In this document: one piece after another, positions 35,896 to 46,908 of the stretch
Position numbering within the stretch: position 1 is the first letter of the stretch
How the letters are laid out: each line of letters starts with the position of its first letter
From: Lelliottia nimipressuralis
GTDB taxonomy: Bacteria > Pseudomonadota > Gammaproteobacteria > Enterobacterales > Enterobacteriaceae
Reading direction: 5' to 3'
Length of the DNA stretch: 64,000 bases
NCBI RefSeq assembly: GCF_004115925.1
Contig: NZ_SDDX01000008.1
Span: forward strand, 434,001 to 498,000
The notes under the pieces: generated by a model
The model's database searches: none
Seen by the model: only the letters and a program-made list of their open reading frames with translations
Told to the model about the DNA's origin: nothing
Made by a program: the position numbers and the translations under genes

Positions 35896-36839
35896 TTCGC
35901 CTCCGGCAGCGGACGCCCGGCGATTTGCGACTGCACCTGCGCCGCCATTAATCCCAGCGAGGCAAAGGAGTTGGAGATTGCCTCTTCGCGTGAGATCAGC
36001 ACGTAATGTCCGGTGCGACAGGCATTAAGGAACTGACACCAGCCGGGCATCACCGCCTCCATCGCTGCCAGCTCATCCTGCGGTTTACCGCCCGTATCGC
36101 CGCGCCAGGTGGCGAAGACGAAATCCGCATCCAGCTCCGGCAGACGCTCAGCGCTGACGTCGATACGCCCGCCTTCAGGAATCGCGTCGATGAGTTTCGG
36201 GAAGGTGAATCCGGCATCGCGCAGTACGCGTCCCAAAGAGTGATAGCTGTGCATCACGGTGATTTTGCCCTGATTAGCCTGAATCACCGCGACGCTGATT
36301 TTGTGCGTATCAATCGTCGCTTTAAGCGCCTTGATCTGCTCCTGGTAGCGACGTTCAAGAATTTTCAGCCGCGCCTGCGTGCCGGTTAACTGCGCCAGCT
36401 TGCGGTAGATTTCCGGCGCCCCGCCGTCGAGGTGATCGATGCTCACCGTCGGCGCGATTTTCTCCAGCATCGCGACAGGCGTATTGCGGGTTGGTTCGGT
36501 GATGATCAGATCCGGCCTCGCGGCGGCGATGGCTTCAATATCGATATCCGCAGTGCCGATAAACTGAATCGCAGAGTTATCGAAATCCACGCCGGTCAGC
36601 AGCCCGCCGGAGCGAATAAAATGGCTGCCGTCCGGGCGCGTACGTCCGTGGCTCGCCACCGGCGGCACGCCGAGTTCAATCAGCGGAATAGTGATGTCGA
36701 GATCGTGCAGCGAGACGATGCGTTTCGGGTGCAGCGGCACCGTGACCGTGCGCCCCAGATCGTCGGTAAAGGTTTGAACAGGTTCAGCGGCGCTTGCGGA
36801 AAAGCCCGCCAGCAGCAGCAACATTAACACTACGCGCAT
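35892..36839 (-). CDS. Iron-siderophore ABC transporter substrate-binding protein (FecB/FhuD-like)
   Basis: A 315-residue periplasmic protein with a signal peptide (LMLLLLAGFSASA, cleavage near residue 18). The mature start TFTDDLGRTVTVPLHPKRIVSL is typical of ferric-siderophore binding proteins, followed by two lobes joined by a long helix (EIYRKLAQLTG...). It delivers the siderophore to the permeases encoded just upstream. Four-base overlap with the RpiR gene; 12 bases after the second permease gene. The exact siderophore is not predictable. Confidence 0.88.
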   Translation of the reverse strand: MRVVLMLLLLAGFSASAAEPVQTFTDDLGRTVTVPLHPKRIVSLHDLDITIPLIELGVPPVASHGRTRPDGSHFIRSGGLLTGVDFDNSAIQFIGTADIDIEAIAAARPDLIITEPTRNTPVAMLEKIAPTVSIDHLDGGAPEIYRKLAQLTGTQARLKILERRYQEQIKALKATIDTHKISVAVIQANQGKITVMHSYHSLGRVLRDAGFTFPKLIDAIPEGGRIDVSAERLPELDADFVFATWRGDTGGKPQDELAAMEAVMPGWCQFLNACRTGHYVLISREEAISNSFASLGLMAAQVQSQIAGRPLPEAK

Positions 36840-36851
36840 AACACTCCCCTT

Positions 36852-37904
36852 TTAAAACCGGTCCCGGCGCGCCCAGAGCAGCACCAGGAAAAACGGCCCG
36901 CCAATCAGCGAGATAACAATGCCCGCAGGCAGTTGCAGCGGCAGAAACGCCAGCCGCCCGACATTATCTGCCAGCAGAACCAGCAGCGCGCCCAGCGCCG
37001 CACTGCCCACAAGCAACGTGGTCTGGCCGCCGCGCAGCAGAAAACGCGCCATGTGCGGCGCAATCAAACCGACAAATCCAATGCTCCCGACGCATGACAC
37101 ACAGGCGGCTGTCAGCAGCACCGGGGCCAGCACGCGAATCAGGGCCAGACGTGCGATGCGCACACCCAACCCGGTGGCCGTCTGGTTACCGAGCAGCGCG
37201 ACATCTGCCGCGCTGGCCGTTAACAGCAGCAGCGCAGCCCCGGGTAGCGCCCAGCCTGCCGCCACGCTCACCAGCGGCCAGCTGGCGGCATGCAGGCTAC
37301 CAGCCAGCCACAGCAGCGCGGTCTGCACGTCGCGCACGTCTGCCGTCGTCATAAAGACGCCCATTCCAGCGGAAAAGGTCCAGGAGACGCCGATGCCAAT
37401 CAGGATAAAACGCGGACGAGAAATATCGCGGGCGAGCACCACCACCAGCAGCGCCGTCATCAAGCCGCCCGCCATCCCCACGACCGGACGCCAGAACACT
37501 GACATCGCCGGGAACTGGAAAATCAGCAGCAGTACCGCCACGCTACACCCCTCTTTCACGCCGATCAGCCCCGGATCGGCCAGACCGTTGCGGGTGATGG
37601 ACTGCATCGCCGCGCCCGCCATGCCCAGCATCGCCCCGCAGAGCACAGCCATCAGCAGGCGCGGCAGACGGATATCCTGCACGATGTAGCGCGCGTCGGG
37701 GCTAAGAGCGTCAGGAGAAAACAGCGCGCGGGCCACGTCTGAGGTGGGAACCGGAAGCGTGCCGTGGGTCAGGCCCATGACCAGCAGCGCGGAGATCAAC
37801 GCGGTTAAAACGGCTAACCCTGCCAGCGCTTTGGGGCGGATTAGGGTTGAAAATCGGCCCCAACGCAGCGGGCGCAATTCGGCGCGCAGAACGGCCCGGC
37901 TCAT
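36852..37904 (-). CDS. FecCD-family siderophore ABC transporter permease
   Basis: A 350-residue inner-membrane permease with the usual pattern of about ten hydrophobic segments (LAGLAVLTALISALLVMGL, GAMLGMAGAAMQSI, IGFVGLIAPHMARFL). The G-L-I-x-P-H coupling segment contacts the ATPase. The real start is ATG 37904, which overlaps the stop of the other permease as ATGA; a longer frame starting at 38156 lies inside that gene and reads as non-coding. Two permeases form the transport channel. Confidence 0.92.
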   Translation of the reverse strand: MSRAVLRAELRPLRWGRFSTLIRPKALAGLAVLTALISALLVMGLTHGTLPVPTSDVARALFSPDALSPDARYIVQDIRLPRLLMAVLCGAMLGMAGAAMQSITRNGLADPGLIGVKEGCSVAVLLLIFQFPAMSVFWRPVVGMAGGLMTALLVVVLARDISRPRFILIGIGVSWTFSAGMGVFMTTADVRDVQTALLWLAGSLHAASWPLVSVAAGWALPGAALLLLTASAADVALLGNQTATGLGVRIARLALIRVLAPVLLTAACVSCVGSIGFVGLIAPHMARFLLRGGQTTLLVGSAALGALLVLLADNVGRLAFLPLQLPAGIVISLIGGPFFLVLLWARRDRF

Positions 37905-38884
37905 CGGAACATCCTCGCGGCAATCAGGATAAACACGGGCGCGCCCACCAGCGCGGTCATCACGCCGGTCGCCAGTTCGTGGGGCATAAACAGGGTGCGC
38001 GCGGCGATATCTGCCAGCAGTAACACCAGCGCGCCGCAGCAGGCCGAGAGCGGCACCATGACGCGCAAATCCACCGACACCAGACGGCGAATCAGCTGCG
38101 GAACGACGAGGCCGATAAACCCAATCGGCCCGGCGATCGACACGGCGGCACCGCACAGTAACGCGATGGCGATCAGCGCGAGTATCCGCGTGCGGATAAG
38201 GGACACGCCTAGCCCCTGCGCCATGCGATCGCCCAGCGCCAGCATGTTCAGGGAAGGTGAAATGGCTATGGAAAGGGCCAATCCGCCCGCCGCGACCCAG
38301 GCGGCGTTTTGCGTGGCCGCCCAGCTTAAGCCTGCCAGATCGCCCGCCAGCCAGGTGCGCATCGCCAGCAGGGTTTGTTCATCAAGGATCAGCACCGCTG
38401 CGGTGATGGATGAGGCGAAAGCCGACAGCGCCACGCCGCAGAGCGTCACTTTCATCGGCGTCAGGCCAGTGCGACCGGCAGACGACAGCGCGAGCACCAG
38501 CAGGAACAGGAGTGCCGCGCCCGCCGCCGCAATCAGCGGCCGCCCAAACGGCAGCGCCAGCCCGAGGGCGCTGGTTAAAACCACTGCCAGTGCGGCTCCG
38601 GCGTTTAGCCCCAGAATATGCGGTTCACCCAGTGGATTGCGGATCACCGCCTGCAGCAGTACACCCGCCACGCCGAGCGCAGCGCCGGTAGTAAGCGCTG
38701 CCGCCAGACGCAGCAGGCGCAGGTTGATGATCACATTGTGATCGAAGTTGCGCGGGTCAAACGCCAGAAACGCCTGCACCACGGTCTGCGGGGCGATAAA
38801 CCGCGCGCCAAGGCCCAGATGGATAATCGCGCCCATAAGCAGCAGCGCCAAAAACAGGGCAGAAGCCAGTCCTGTGCGCATCAT
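37901..38884 (-). CDS. FecCD-family siderophore ABC transporter permease
   Basis: A 327-residue permease, the partner of the following gene. Hydrophobic segments include LASALFLALLLMGAIIHLGLG and GAALGVAGVLLQAVIRNPLGEPHILGLN, with FIGLVVPQLIRRL as the ATPase-coupling segment. It is linked by four-base overlaps to both the ATPase gene and the next permease gene, so the set is tightly co-translated. Confidence 0.92.
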   Translation of the reverse strand: MMRTGLASALFLALLLMGAIIHLGLGARFIAPQTVVQAFLAFDPRNFDHNVIINLRLLRLAAALTTGAALGVAGVLLQAVIRNPLGEPHILGLNAGAALAVVLTSALGLALPFGRPLIAAAGAALLFLLVLALSSAGRTGLTPMKVTLCGVALSAFASSITAAVLILDEQTLLAMRTWLAGDLAGLSWAATQNAAWVAAGGLALSIAISPSLNMLALGDRMAQGLGVSLIRTRILALIAIALLCGAAVSIAGPIGFIGLVVPQLIRRLVSVDLRVMVPLSACCGALVLLLADIAARTLFMPHELATGVMTALVGAPVFILIAARMFR

Positions 38885-39693
38885 GCTTTTTCGCTGCCGC
38901 GACGAAATGGGATAAAGAACGGTTTGCCGGTCATCGGGTTGATCGACATTTGCACATCGACATCAAACACCGTTTTGATGAGTTCCGGCGTGCAGACGTC
39001 GCCCTCATGAAGCACGCCCTGCACTTTGCCTTCGCGTAAGAAGACCAGCGTATCGCCGTAGTTCACCGCAAAGTTCAGATCGTGGAGGACTACCACCACC
39101 GTACGGCCGTGGTGACGGGTGAGATCGTGCAGGAGTTCGAGGATCTCCACCTGATAGCGCAGATCGAGAAAAGTCGTCGGCTCGTCCAGCAGAATCACTG
39201 GCGTTTGCTGCGCCAGCGCCATCGCGATCCAGCAGCGCTGGCGCTGACCGCCCGAGAGACTCTCGACGGGCAGATGGGCAAAGGCTTGCGTGCCGGTCAG
39301 ACGCAGCGCCTCTTCCACGGCCTGTTCGTCGGCATCGGTCCACTGGCGCATAAAATTCTGCCAGGGAAAACGCCCGCGCGAGATCAGCTCAAATACCGTC
39401 AGCCCTTCCGGCAGCAAAGGCGACTGCGGCAGAATGCCCAGTTCGCGTGAAACCGCTTTGGTCGGCTGGTCGTGCAGGACTTTGCCGTCGAGCAGCACCG
39501 CGCCGCCCATCGGCTGCAACAGGCGCGCCATCGTACTGAGAAGCGTCGATTTCCCGCAGCCGTTCGCCCCGACCAGCACGGTCATTTTTTCAGAAGGGAT
39601 AGTGAGGGAAATATCATTGACGATAATTTTTTTCTGATAGCCAGCAGAGAGGTTTTCGACAACCACCCCCTGCTTTGTCGCGTTATGAGCCAC
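38881..39693 (-). CDS. Siderophore ABC transporter ATP-binding protein (FepC/FecE-like)
   Basis: A 270-residue ATPase with Walker A GANGCGKST (42-50), signature LSGGQRQR, Walker B VILLDEPT, and a switch His in LHDLNFAV. It is the first gene of the operon and is preceded by a Fur-like site at 39727, which should make the whole cluster iron-repressed. It matches FepC/FhuC/FecE-type ferric-siderophore importers. Confidence 0.92.
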   Translation of the reverse strand: MAHNATKQGVVVENLSAGYQKKIIVNDISLTIPSEKMTVLVGANGCGKSTLLSTMARLLQPMGGAVLLDGKVLHDQPTKAVSRELGILPQSPLLPEGLTVFELISRGRFPWQNFMRQWTDADEQAVEEALRLTGTQAFAHLPVESLSGGQRQRCWIAMALAQQTPVILLDEPTTFLDLRYQVEILELLHDLTRHHGRTVVVVLHDLNFAVNYGDTLVFLREGKVQGVLHEGDVCTPELIKTVFDVDVQMSINPMTGKPFFIPFRRGSEKA

Positions 39694-39726
39694 GTGTGCG
39701 CCAACTTAATCAAATAACAAATAAAT

Positions 39727-39745
39727 AAAAATAAATCTCATTCTC
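39727..39745 (-). promoter_or_regulatory. Fur-like box upstream of the iron ABC operon
   Basis: On the minus strand GAGAATGAGATTTATTTTT agrees with the Fur consensus at 12 of 19 positions by my count, with the core AATGA kept. It lies 34 bases before the ATPase start. Confidence 0.6.
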
Positions 39746-39955
39746 TTTTGTGAGTTTGCCGCTGCGCCATGTAGTAGTCAAGGGGATAAACACCCTGAAA
39801 AAACCAGGGATTAGTCGACCGATACGCATGTGATAAGAAAGTCATTAATTGATTATTTTCAGTCAATTACATTTTTTAGCAGCATCCCAGATCAGGTGAT
39901 TTTTTGCTGTAGCCGAATTTTGCTTTTTTCCATTTACTACTACATTCCTGCATGA
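39746..39955. other. Divergent iron-transport promoter region
   Basis: The full gap of about 380 bases between the ATPase and receptor genes (39694-40073) is AT-rich and carries Fur-like sites near both ends. A small inverted motif, GGGATAAACACC...CAGGGATTAG, is present but unconvincing. I see no small gene. Confidence 0.4.
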
Positions 39956-39974
39956 TTGAATGATTCTCAATTAC
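39956..39974 (+). promoter_or_regulatory. Fur-like box upstream of the TonB-dependent receptor
   Basis: TTGAATGATTCTCAATTAC keeps the AATGAT...TCA core and agrees with the Fur consensus at 11 of 19 positions. It lies 99 bases before the receptor start, a typical place for an iron-repressed promoter. Confidence 0.55.
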
Positions 39975-40073
39975 ATACCCGACTCCGCACAGGCAAACGG
40001 GTAGCGCTTTACGGGCAATGACACACCATCTTCACCCGCGACCATGCGCGGGTATTTCGGGAAAACAGATCCA

Positions 40074-42215
40074 ATGGCTATGTACACACCTTCATTCTCT
40101 GGGATTAAAGGGCGCGCGCTCTTTTCACTGCTGTTCCTCGCGCCACTGGCGCAGGCGGCTGACAGCACCACCGCGAAAGACGGCGAAACGCTGACCGTCA
40201 CCGCCGATCCTTCCGCGAAAACCGATGCCACTAACGGCTATCAGCCGCTGAACACCTCCACCGCCACGCTCACGACTATGCCGATGCTGGACATCCCGCA
40301 GGTGGTCAATACCGTGAGCGATCAGGTGCTGGAAGATCAGCACGCCACCACGCTCGACGAGGCGCTGTACAACGTCAGCAACGTGGTGCAAACCAATACC
40401 CTCGGCGGGACACAGGATGCGTTTGTGCGCCGTGGTTTTGGCGCAAACCGTGACGGGTCGATCATGACCAACGGCCTGCGCACCGTGCTACCGCGCAGCT
40501 TTAATGCCTCGACGGAGCGCGTCGAAGTGCTGAAAGGCCCGGCGTCGACGCTGTACGGCATCCTCGATCCAGGCGGGCTGATTAACGTGGTGACGAAGCG
40601 CCCGGAAAGAGAGTTCGGCGGTTCGATCTCGGCGACTTCCACCAGCTTTGGCGGCGGCACCGGACAGCTCGATGTGACCGGCCCGATTGAAGGCACCCGT
40701 CTGGCGTATCGCCTGACGGGTGAGTATCAGAAAGAGGATTACTGGCGTAATTTCGGCAAAGAGCGCAGCAACTTTATCGCGCCGTCTCTGACTTGGTTTG
40801 GCGATGATGCTACCGTCACGGTGCTCTATTCGCATCGTGATTATCAGACGCCATTCGATCGCGGCACGATCTTCGATTTAACGACCAAACAGCCGGTTGA
40901 TGTGGATCGCAAGACGCGCTTTGACGAACCGTTCAACATTACCGACGGTGAATCCGATCTGGCCCAGCTTAACGCGGAGTACCGTCTCAACAGCCAGTGG
41001 ACCGCCAAATTCGACTACAGCTTTAGCCAGGATAAATACACGGATAACCAGGCGCGCGTGATGGCCTACGATTCCGCCACCGGCAATCTGACCCGCCGCG
41101 TGGACGCCACGCAAGGCTCGACTCAGCGCATGCACTCCACCCGCGCGGATCTGCAGGGGAACGTGGATATTGCCGGGTTTTACAATGAGATCCTGACCGG
41201 CGTCTCTTATGAGAATTACGATCTGCTGCGCACGGATATGATCCGCTGTAAGAACGTTAAAGATTTCAATATTTACAACCCGTCCTACGGCAATCTGAGC
41301 AAATGCACGACCGTGTCAGCATCGGACAGCGATCAGACCATTAAGCAGGAGAGCTATTCCGCCTACGTGCAGGATGCCCTCTATCTGACGGATAAATGGA
41401 TCGCCGTCACCGGCCTGCGCTATCAGTCCTACACGCAGTATGCGGGGAAAGGCCGTCCGTTTAACGTCAATACCGACAGCCGCGATGACCAGTGGACGCC
41501 GAAAGCGGGGCTGGTTTACAAGCTCACGTCATCGGTGTCGCTGTTCGCCAACTATTCGCAGACGTTTATGCCGCAATCGTCTATCGCCAGCTATATTGGT
41601 AACCTGCCGCCGGAAACATCCAATGCCTACGAAGTGGGCGCGAAGTTTGACCTGTTCGACGGCATTACCGCCAATATCGCGCTGTTTGATATCCATAAAC
41701 GCAACGTGCTTTACACTGAGAGCGTCGGTGATGAGACGGTGGCGAAAACCGCCGGGCGTGTGCGTTCGCAGGGTGTGGAAGTGGATCTGGCAGGCCGGTT
41801 AACCGAGAACACCAATGTGATCGCCAGCTATGGCTACACGGACGCGAAGGTGCTGGAAGATCCGGATTACGCCGGTAAACCGCTGCCAAACGTGCCGCGT
41901 CACACAGGTTCTCTGTTCCTGACTTACGACATTAATAATGTGATCGGCGGGAATACCCTGACGCTCGGCGGCGGCGGGCATGGCGTGAGTCGTCGCTCCG
42001 CCACTAACGGCGCGGATTATTATCTGCCGGGCTACGTGGTGGCCGACGCTTTTGCCGCGTACAAACTGAAGCTGCAGTATCCGGTGACGCTCCAGCTGAA
42101 CGTGAAAAACCTGTTTGATAAGACCTATTACACGTCGTCGATTGGTACCAATAACCTGGGGAACCAAATTGGCGATCCGCGTGAAGTGCAGTTTACGGTG
42201 AAGATGGATTTTTGA
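40074..42215 (+). CDS. TonB-dependent siderophore receptor
   Basis: A 713-residue outer-membrane receptor from ATG 40074 (a weak ribosome site; ten further codons upstream are open). The signal peptide ends at AQA near residue 28. A TonB box ETLTVTA (38-44), a plug domain (DIPQVVNTVSDQVLEDQ, GPASTLYGILDPGGLINVVTKRP) and a 22-strand barrel follow, ending in aromatic Phe (VKMDF) for BAM insertion. Two Cys residues near 400-420 (IRCKNV...LSKC) form a surface-loop pair seen in FhuE/FoxA-type receptors. It should import a hydroxamate-type siderophore with the divergent ABC operon; the exact ligand is uncertain. Confidence 0.9.
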   Translation: MAMYTPSFSGIKGRALFSLLFLAPLAQAADSTTAKDGETLTVTADPSAKTDATNGYQPLNTSTATLTTMPMLDIPQVVNTVSDQVLEDQHATTLDEALYNVSNVVQTNTLGGTQDAFVRRGFGANRDGSIMTNGLRTVLPRSFNASTERVEVLKGPASTLYGILDPGGLINVVTKRPEREFGGSISATSTSFGGGTGQLDVTGPIEGTRLAYRLTGEYQKEDYWRNFGKERSNFIAPSLTWFGDDATVTVLYSHRDYQTPFDRGTIFDLTTKQPVDVDRKTRFDEPFNITDGESDLAQLNAEYRLNSQWTAKFDYSFSQDKYTDNQARVMAYDSATGNLTRRVDATQGSTQRMHSTRADLQGNVDIAGFYNEILTGVSYENYDLLRTDMIRCKNVKDFNIYNPSYGNLSKCTTVSASDSDQTIKQESYSAYVQDALYLTDKWIAVTGLRYQSYTQYAGKGRPFNVNTDSRDDQWTPKAGLVYKLTSSVSLFANYSQTFMPQSSIASYIGNLPPETSNAYEVGAKFDLFDGITANIALFDIHKRNVLYTESVGDETVAKTAGRVRSQGVEVDLAGRLTENTNVIASYGYTDAKVLEDPDYAGKPLPNVPRHTGSLFLTYDINNVIGGNTLTLGGGGHGVSRRSATNGADYYLPGYVVADAFAAYKLKLQYPVTLQLNVKNLFDKTYYTSSIGTNNLGNQIGDPREVQFTVKMDF

Positions 42216-42222
42216 TGTAAAA

Positions 42223-42252
42223 AAGCCCGGTAGCGCTACGCTTACCGGGCTT
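42223..42252. repeat. REP-type palindrome serving as receptor terminator
   Basis: AAGCCCGGTA and TACCGGGCTT pair around ten bases and follow an A run 8 bases after the receptor stop. Confidence 0.75.
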
Positions 42253-42264
42253 AGCATTTATTCC

Positions 42265-42282
42265 CACTCCCTTTCGGGAGTG
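42265..42282. repeat. Short CACTCCC palindrome
   Basis: CACTCCC and GGGAGTG pair around TTTC, just past the parE end, and resemble the dyad at 48400. Confidence 0.45.
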
Positions 42283-42298
42283 AGTCAGCATGAGGACA

Positions 42299-44194
<1,896 letters not shown>

Positions 44195-44218
44195 TTAGCT
44201 AGCAATTCGCATTGGTTG

Positions 44219-44800
44219 TCAGAGGCTGTGCAGCCCAAGAAAATCGACAATCTGGGTGAAATGATTCTCAAAGTCCGTGAAAGCATGGTTTCCGCCTTCT
44301 TCTACAGTCTGGCGGCAAGAGGCGTAATACGCCACCGCCTGGCGGTAATCCAGCACTTCATCACCCGTCTGTTGCAGCAGCCAGAGGAGATCTGGCGCGT
44401 CAAGCGGGTCTATTTGCATCACTTTGAGGTCGTAAATATGGCGAGACTCTAGCACATATTGCTGCCCGGTGTAGGGGTTCTCGTTCTGGCCGAGAAAGTC
44501 CGTCAACAGCTCAAACGGGCGTACCGCCGGGTTGACGACGACCGCTGGCAGCATAAAGCATTGGGACAACCAGGTGGCGTAATAGCCGCCGAGCGACGAG
44601 CCGACAACGCCGAAGGATTCGCCGCCGTGTTCCATCACGATGGACTCCAGCATCTCTGCCGCATCCGCCGGATACGGCGGCAGCTGCGGGACAATCATCT
44701 CGATATGCGGATGATGTTCGCTGAGCCACTGGCGAAACTGGGTCGCCTTTGCGGAGCGCGGCGAGCTGTTAAACCCGTGCAGATAAAGGAGCGTAGACAT
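44219..44800 (-). CDS. yqiA: Esterase YqiA
   Basis: A 193-residue alpha/beta hydrolase of the UPF0227 esterase group, matching E. coli YqiA. The nucleophile elbow GSSLGGYYA contains the catalytic Ser, and the catalytic His is in [10 protein letters not shown] near the end. It hydrolyses short-chain acyl esters in vitro and the natural role is unclear. Its ATG overlaps the cpdA stop (TGATG), so the two are translationally coupled. Confidence 0.95.
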   Translation of the reverse strand: MSTLLYLHGFNSSPRSAKATQFRQWLSEHHPHIEMIVPQLPPYPADAAEMLESIVMEHGGESFGVVGSSLGGYYATWLSQCFMLPAVVVNPAVRPFELLTDFLGQNENPYTGQQYVLESRHIYDLKVMQIDPLDAPDLLWLLQQTGDEVLDYRQAVAYYASCRQTVEEGGNHAFTDFENHFTQIVDFLGLHSL

Positions 44801-45627
44801 CAGTATCCTTCTGAAGCAGTGTCAGGACGGAACTGTGCCCCTTCCAGACGACACACTTCCGTGGTCAGCCGGCCATCCGCATGGAGTTCCAGCCAGCGCC
44901 ATCCCGGCGCGATGGTATCTAAGGTGAAGTTGGCGCAGTGCGGTTTAAACTGCACACAGGTCGACGGCGTCGCCAGCAGACGGCGGCCATTCCAGTCGAG
45001 ATCCTGTTCCTGATGAATGTGTCCGCACAGCAGATTGTTCACATGGGGATATTTCGACAGCACGCGGTCGAGCGCGGCAGAGTTGCGCAGGCTGTGCTGA
45101 TCGAGCCAGCTGCATCCCGCCGGGAGCGGATGGTGATGCAGCAACAGCAGGGTATGGCGTTCGGGTGCGTCAATGAGTTTGCTTTCGAGCCACTCCAGCT
45201 GGAAATCGCTCAGCTCGCCGTGCGGCACGCCAAAGACCTGGGTATCCAGCAGCAGAATTTGCCAGTGATCGCCCACGAACACACGCTTGGCCGGTGAAAT
45301 ACCCGCGTCCTGAAGCGCGCTGTACATGGCGGGCTGAAAGTCATGATTACCCGGTAACCAGACGCAAGGCACGCTGAAGCTCGCGATCCCTGTAGCAAAA
45401 TGCTGATAGGCCGCGGCGCTTTGATCCTGTGCCAAATCCCCCGTCGCAACGATCAAATCACAGTCGCGGTTTTCGAGGTGAATGGCATCAAGTACAGCCT
45501 GATAACTCTCCCAGGTATTCACACCCAGCAGCGTTTCATGCTTTTCGGCGAACAGGTGAGTATCAGTAATTTGTAATATCCTGACTGGCGCCCCACCAGC
45601 AACAGTCAGGTTCAACAGGCTTTCCAA
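44800..45627 (-). CDS. cpdA: 3',5'-cyclic-AMP phosphodiesterase CpdA
   Basis: A 275-residue metallophosphoesterase that hydrolyses cyclic AMP to AMP and thereby tunes CRP signalling. The metal motifs are intact: [32 protein letters not shown] and CGHIH. Length equals E. coli CpdA. It is coupled to yqiA and follows yqiB by 27 bases. Confidence 0.97.
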   Translation of the reverse strand: MESLLNLTVAGGAPVRILQITDTHLFAEKHETLLGVNTWESYQAVLDAIHLENRDCDLIVATGDLAQDQSAAAYQHFATGIASFSVPCVWLPGNHDFQPAMYSALQDAGISPAKRVFVGDHWQILLLDTQVFGVPHGELSDFQLEWLESKLIDAPERHTLLLLHHHPLPAGCSWLDQHSLRNSAALDRVLSKYPHVNNLLCGHIHQEQDLDWNGRRLLATPSTCVQFKPHCANFTLDTIAPGWRWLELHADGRLTTEVCRLEGAQFRPDTASEGY

Positions 45628-45654
45628 ATGGTGTCCTTAGGTAGGTTTATGACG

Positions 45655-46077
45655 CTAACAAACCGGAATCGCCATTGCTCCATGTGCTAAACAATATCTT
45701 AGCCAGTCAGCTAAAAACTGGTTAATTTGATGCTTTTCGTCGCGTTGATGCAACTTTTTATTAGGATAATCATATCGCGCTTTGAAGCGAAAGATCTGCT
45801 GACTCGAACACACTTCAGCCACCATCGCGTCGTGATAAAGCCTGACGGTCATCGACGGCAGGCTCCAGTAGCTGACGGACGGCGCCGTTTGTTTAATCTC
45901 GACCAGCGTAGTGTAGCGAGTGGATTCCACAATCGTTAATCGATATTGCGCATTGCTCACCTGATAGCTCACCGTTTCGCCGGCCGCATCGGTGCGCGGC
46001 AAAAGGCGACGTAATTGTGCGAAGTTGGTCTCGCACAGACGCATCATTTCTGGGAAGTCAGGTGTATAACGCTTCAT
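45655..46077 (-). CDS. yqiB: YqiB family protein (DUF1249)
   Basis: A 140-residue protein matching E. coli YqiB in length from ATG 46077; 15 more codons of open frame exist upstream inside nudF. ATGA overlaps the nudF stop. [19 protein letters not shown] and [16 protein letters not shown] are typical of DUF1249, a family of unknown function found beside nudF and cpdA. Confidence 0.94.
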   Translation of the reverse strand: MKRYTPDFPEMMRLCETNFAQLRRLLPRTDAAGETVSYQVSNAQYRLTIVESTRYTTLVEIKQTAPSVSYWSLPSMTVRLYHDAMVAEVCSSQQIFRFKARYDYPNKKLHQRDEKHQINQFLADWLRYCLAHGAMAIPVC

Positions 46078-46706
46078 TTTTTCCACTCTTTTCGTAAGTC
46101 TTGATAATGCAGCTGTAGCCATTGCAAAGCGATGACAGACGCTGCGTTGTCGATTTTCCCCTCATTGACCCATTGATAAGCCTGCTCCCGACTCACCACA
46201 TGAACACGAATATCTTCGTTTTCATCTGCCAGACCGTGAATACCTTGTGCGGTCGTGGCGTCCACTTCACCCACCAGAATGGAAGAGCGCTCGGTGGTGC
46301 CACCTGGGCTTGCCAGATAGCTCAGCACCGGTTTGGTCCGGCCGACAATCAGCCCGGCTTCTTCCTGCGCCTCGCGGCGGGCGACCTCTTCCGGCGTTTC
46401 GCCCTCTTCGATCATTCCCGCGACGATCTCCAGCAGCCATGGGCTTTCGCTGGTATCCAGCGCGGCAATTCGAATCTGTTCAATCAATACCACTTCGTCA
46501 CGCACTGGGTCAAAGGGTAGCAAGACTGCGGCATGCCCGCGCTCAAAAATTTCACGTCGAACTTCGCCACTCATTTCACCGTTAAACAGGCGATGCCTAA
46601 AACGGTAAAGTTCCAGTGAAAAAAAACCGCTATAAAGCGTTTCCCGTGCAATAATTTCTACATCGTTTTTAGAGAGCGTCACTGGCAACTTATCTGGTTT
46701 TTGCAT
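46074..46706 (-). CDS. nudF: ADP-ribose pyrophosphatase NudF
   Basis: A 210-residue Nudix hydrolase that splits ADP-ribose to AMP and ribose 5-phosphate. The Nudix box is complete: [22 protein letters not shown] has the GX5EX7REUXEEXGU pattern (about residues 97-119). It is the first gene of the nudF-yqiB-cpdA-yqiA-parE run, divergent from tolC. Confidence 0.96.
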   Translation of the reverse strand: MQKPDKLPVTLSKNDVEIIARETLYSGFFSLELYRFRHRLFNGEMSGEVRREIFERGHAAVLLPFDPVRDEVVLIEQIRIAALDTSESPWLLEIVAGMIEEGETPEEVARREAQEEAGLIVGRTKPVLSYLASPGGTTERSSILVGEVDATTAQGIHGLADENEDIRVHVVSREQAYQWVNEGKIDNAASVIALQWLQLHYQDLRKEWKK

Positions 46707-46908
46707 GGCGATATCCTAGTCACAATTGTGTTGAAATCATGAATTTCAAGGCTGTTTGGCTGCCGTTTGACAGGCTATATGATAGATTGGTGCAAATTAC
46801 CGCCAGATGGCACGTAACGCCAACCTTTTGGCGTGGATGATTCTGTTAGAATCGGCAATTATTTTTAATTAGATCAGCGCTAATACTGCTTCACAACAAG
46901 GAATGCAA
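46707..46908. other. nudF-tolC divergent promoter region
   Basis: About 200 bases carrying the tolC promoters and a mar/sox/rob box. The terminal AAGGA six bases before ATG 46909 decides the tolC start; the earlier ATG at 46903 would leave no room for the ribosome site. Confidence 0.6.
46807..46825 (+). promoter_or_regulatory. mar/sox/rob box upstream of tolC
   Basis: ATGGCACGTAACGCCAACC matches the MarA/SoxS/Rob pattern (AYnGCACnnWnnRYYAAAY) with one mismatch. It is in the position known from E. coli tolC and implies induction of TolC by antibiotics and redox stress. Confidence 0.8.

Noticed and set aside
37904..38156. An upstream extension of the permease gene by 84 residues
   Set aside because: The extension lies inside the other permease gene and is Arg-rich; ATG 37904 overlaps that gene's stop as ATGA and gives the family length.
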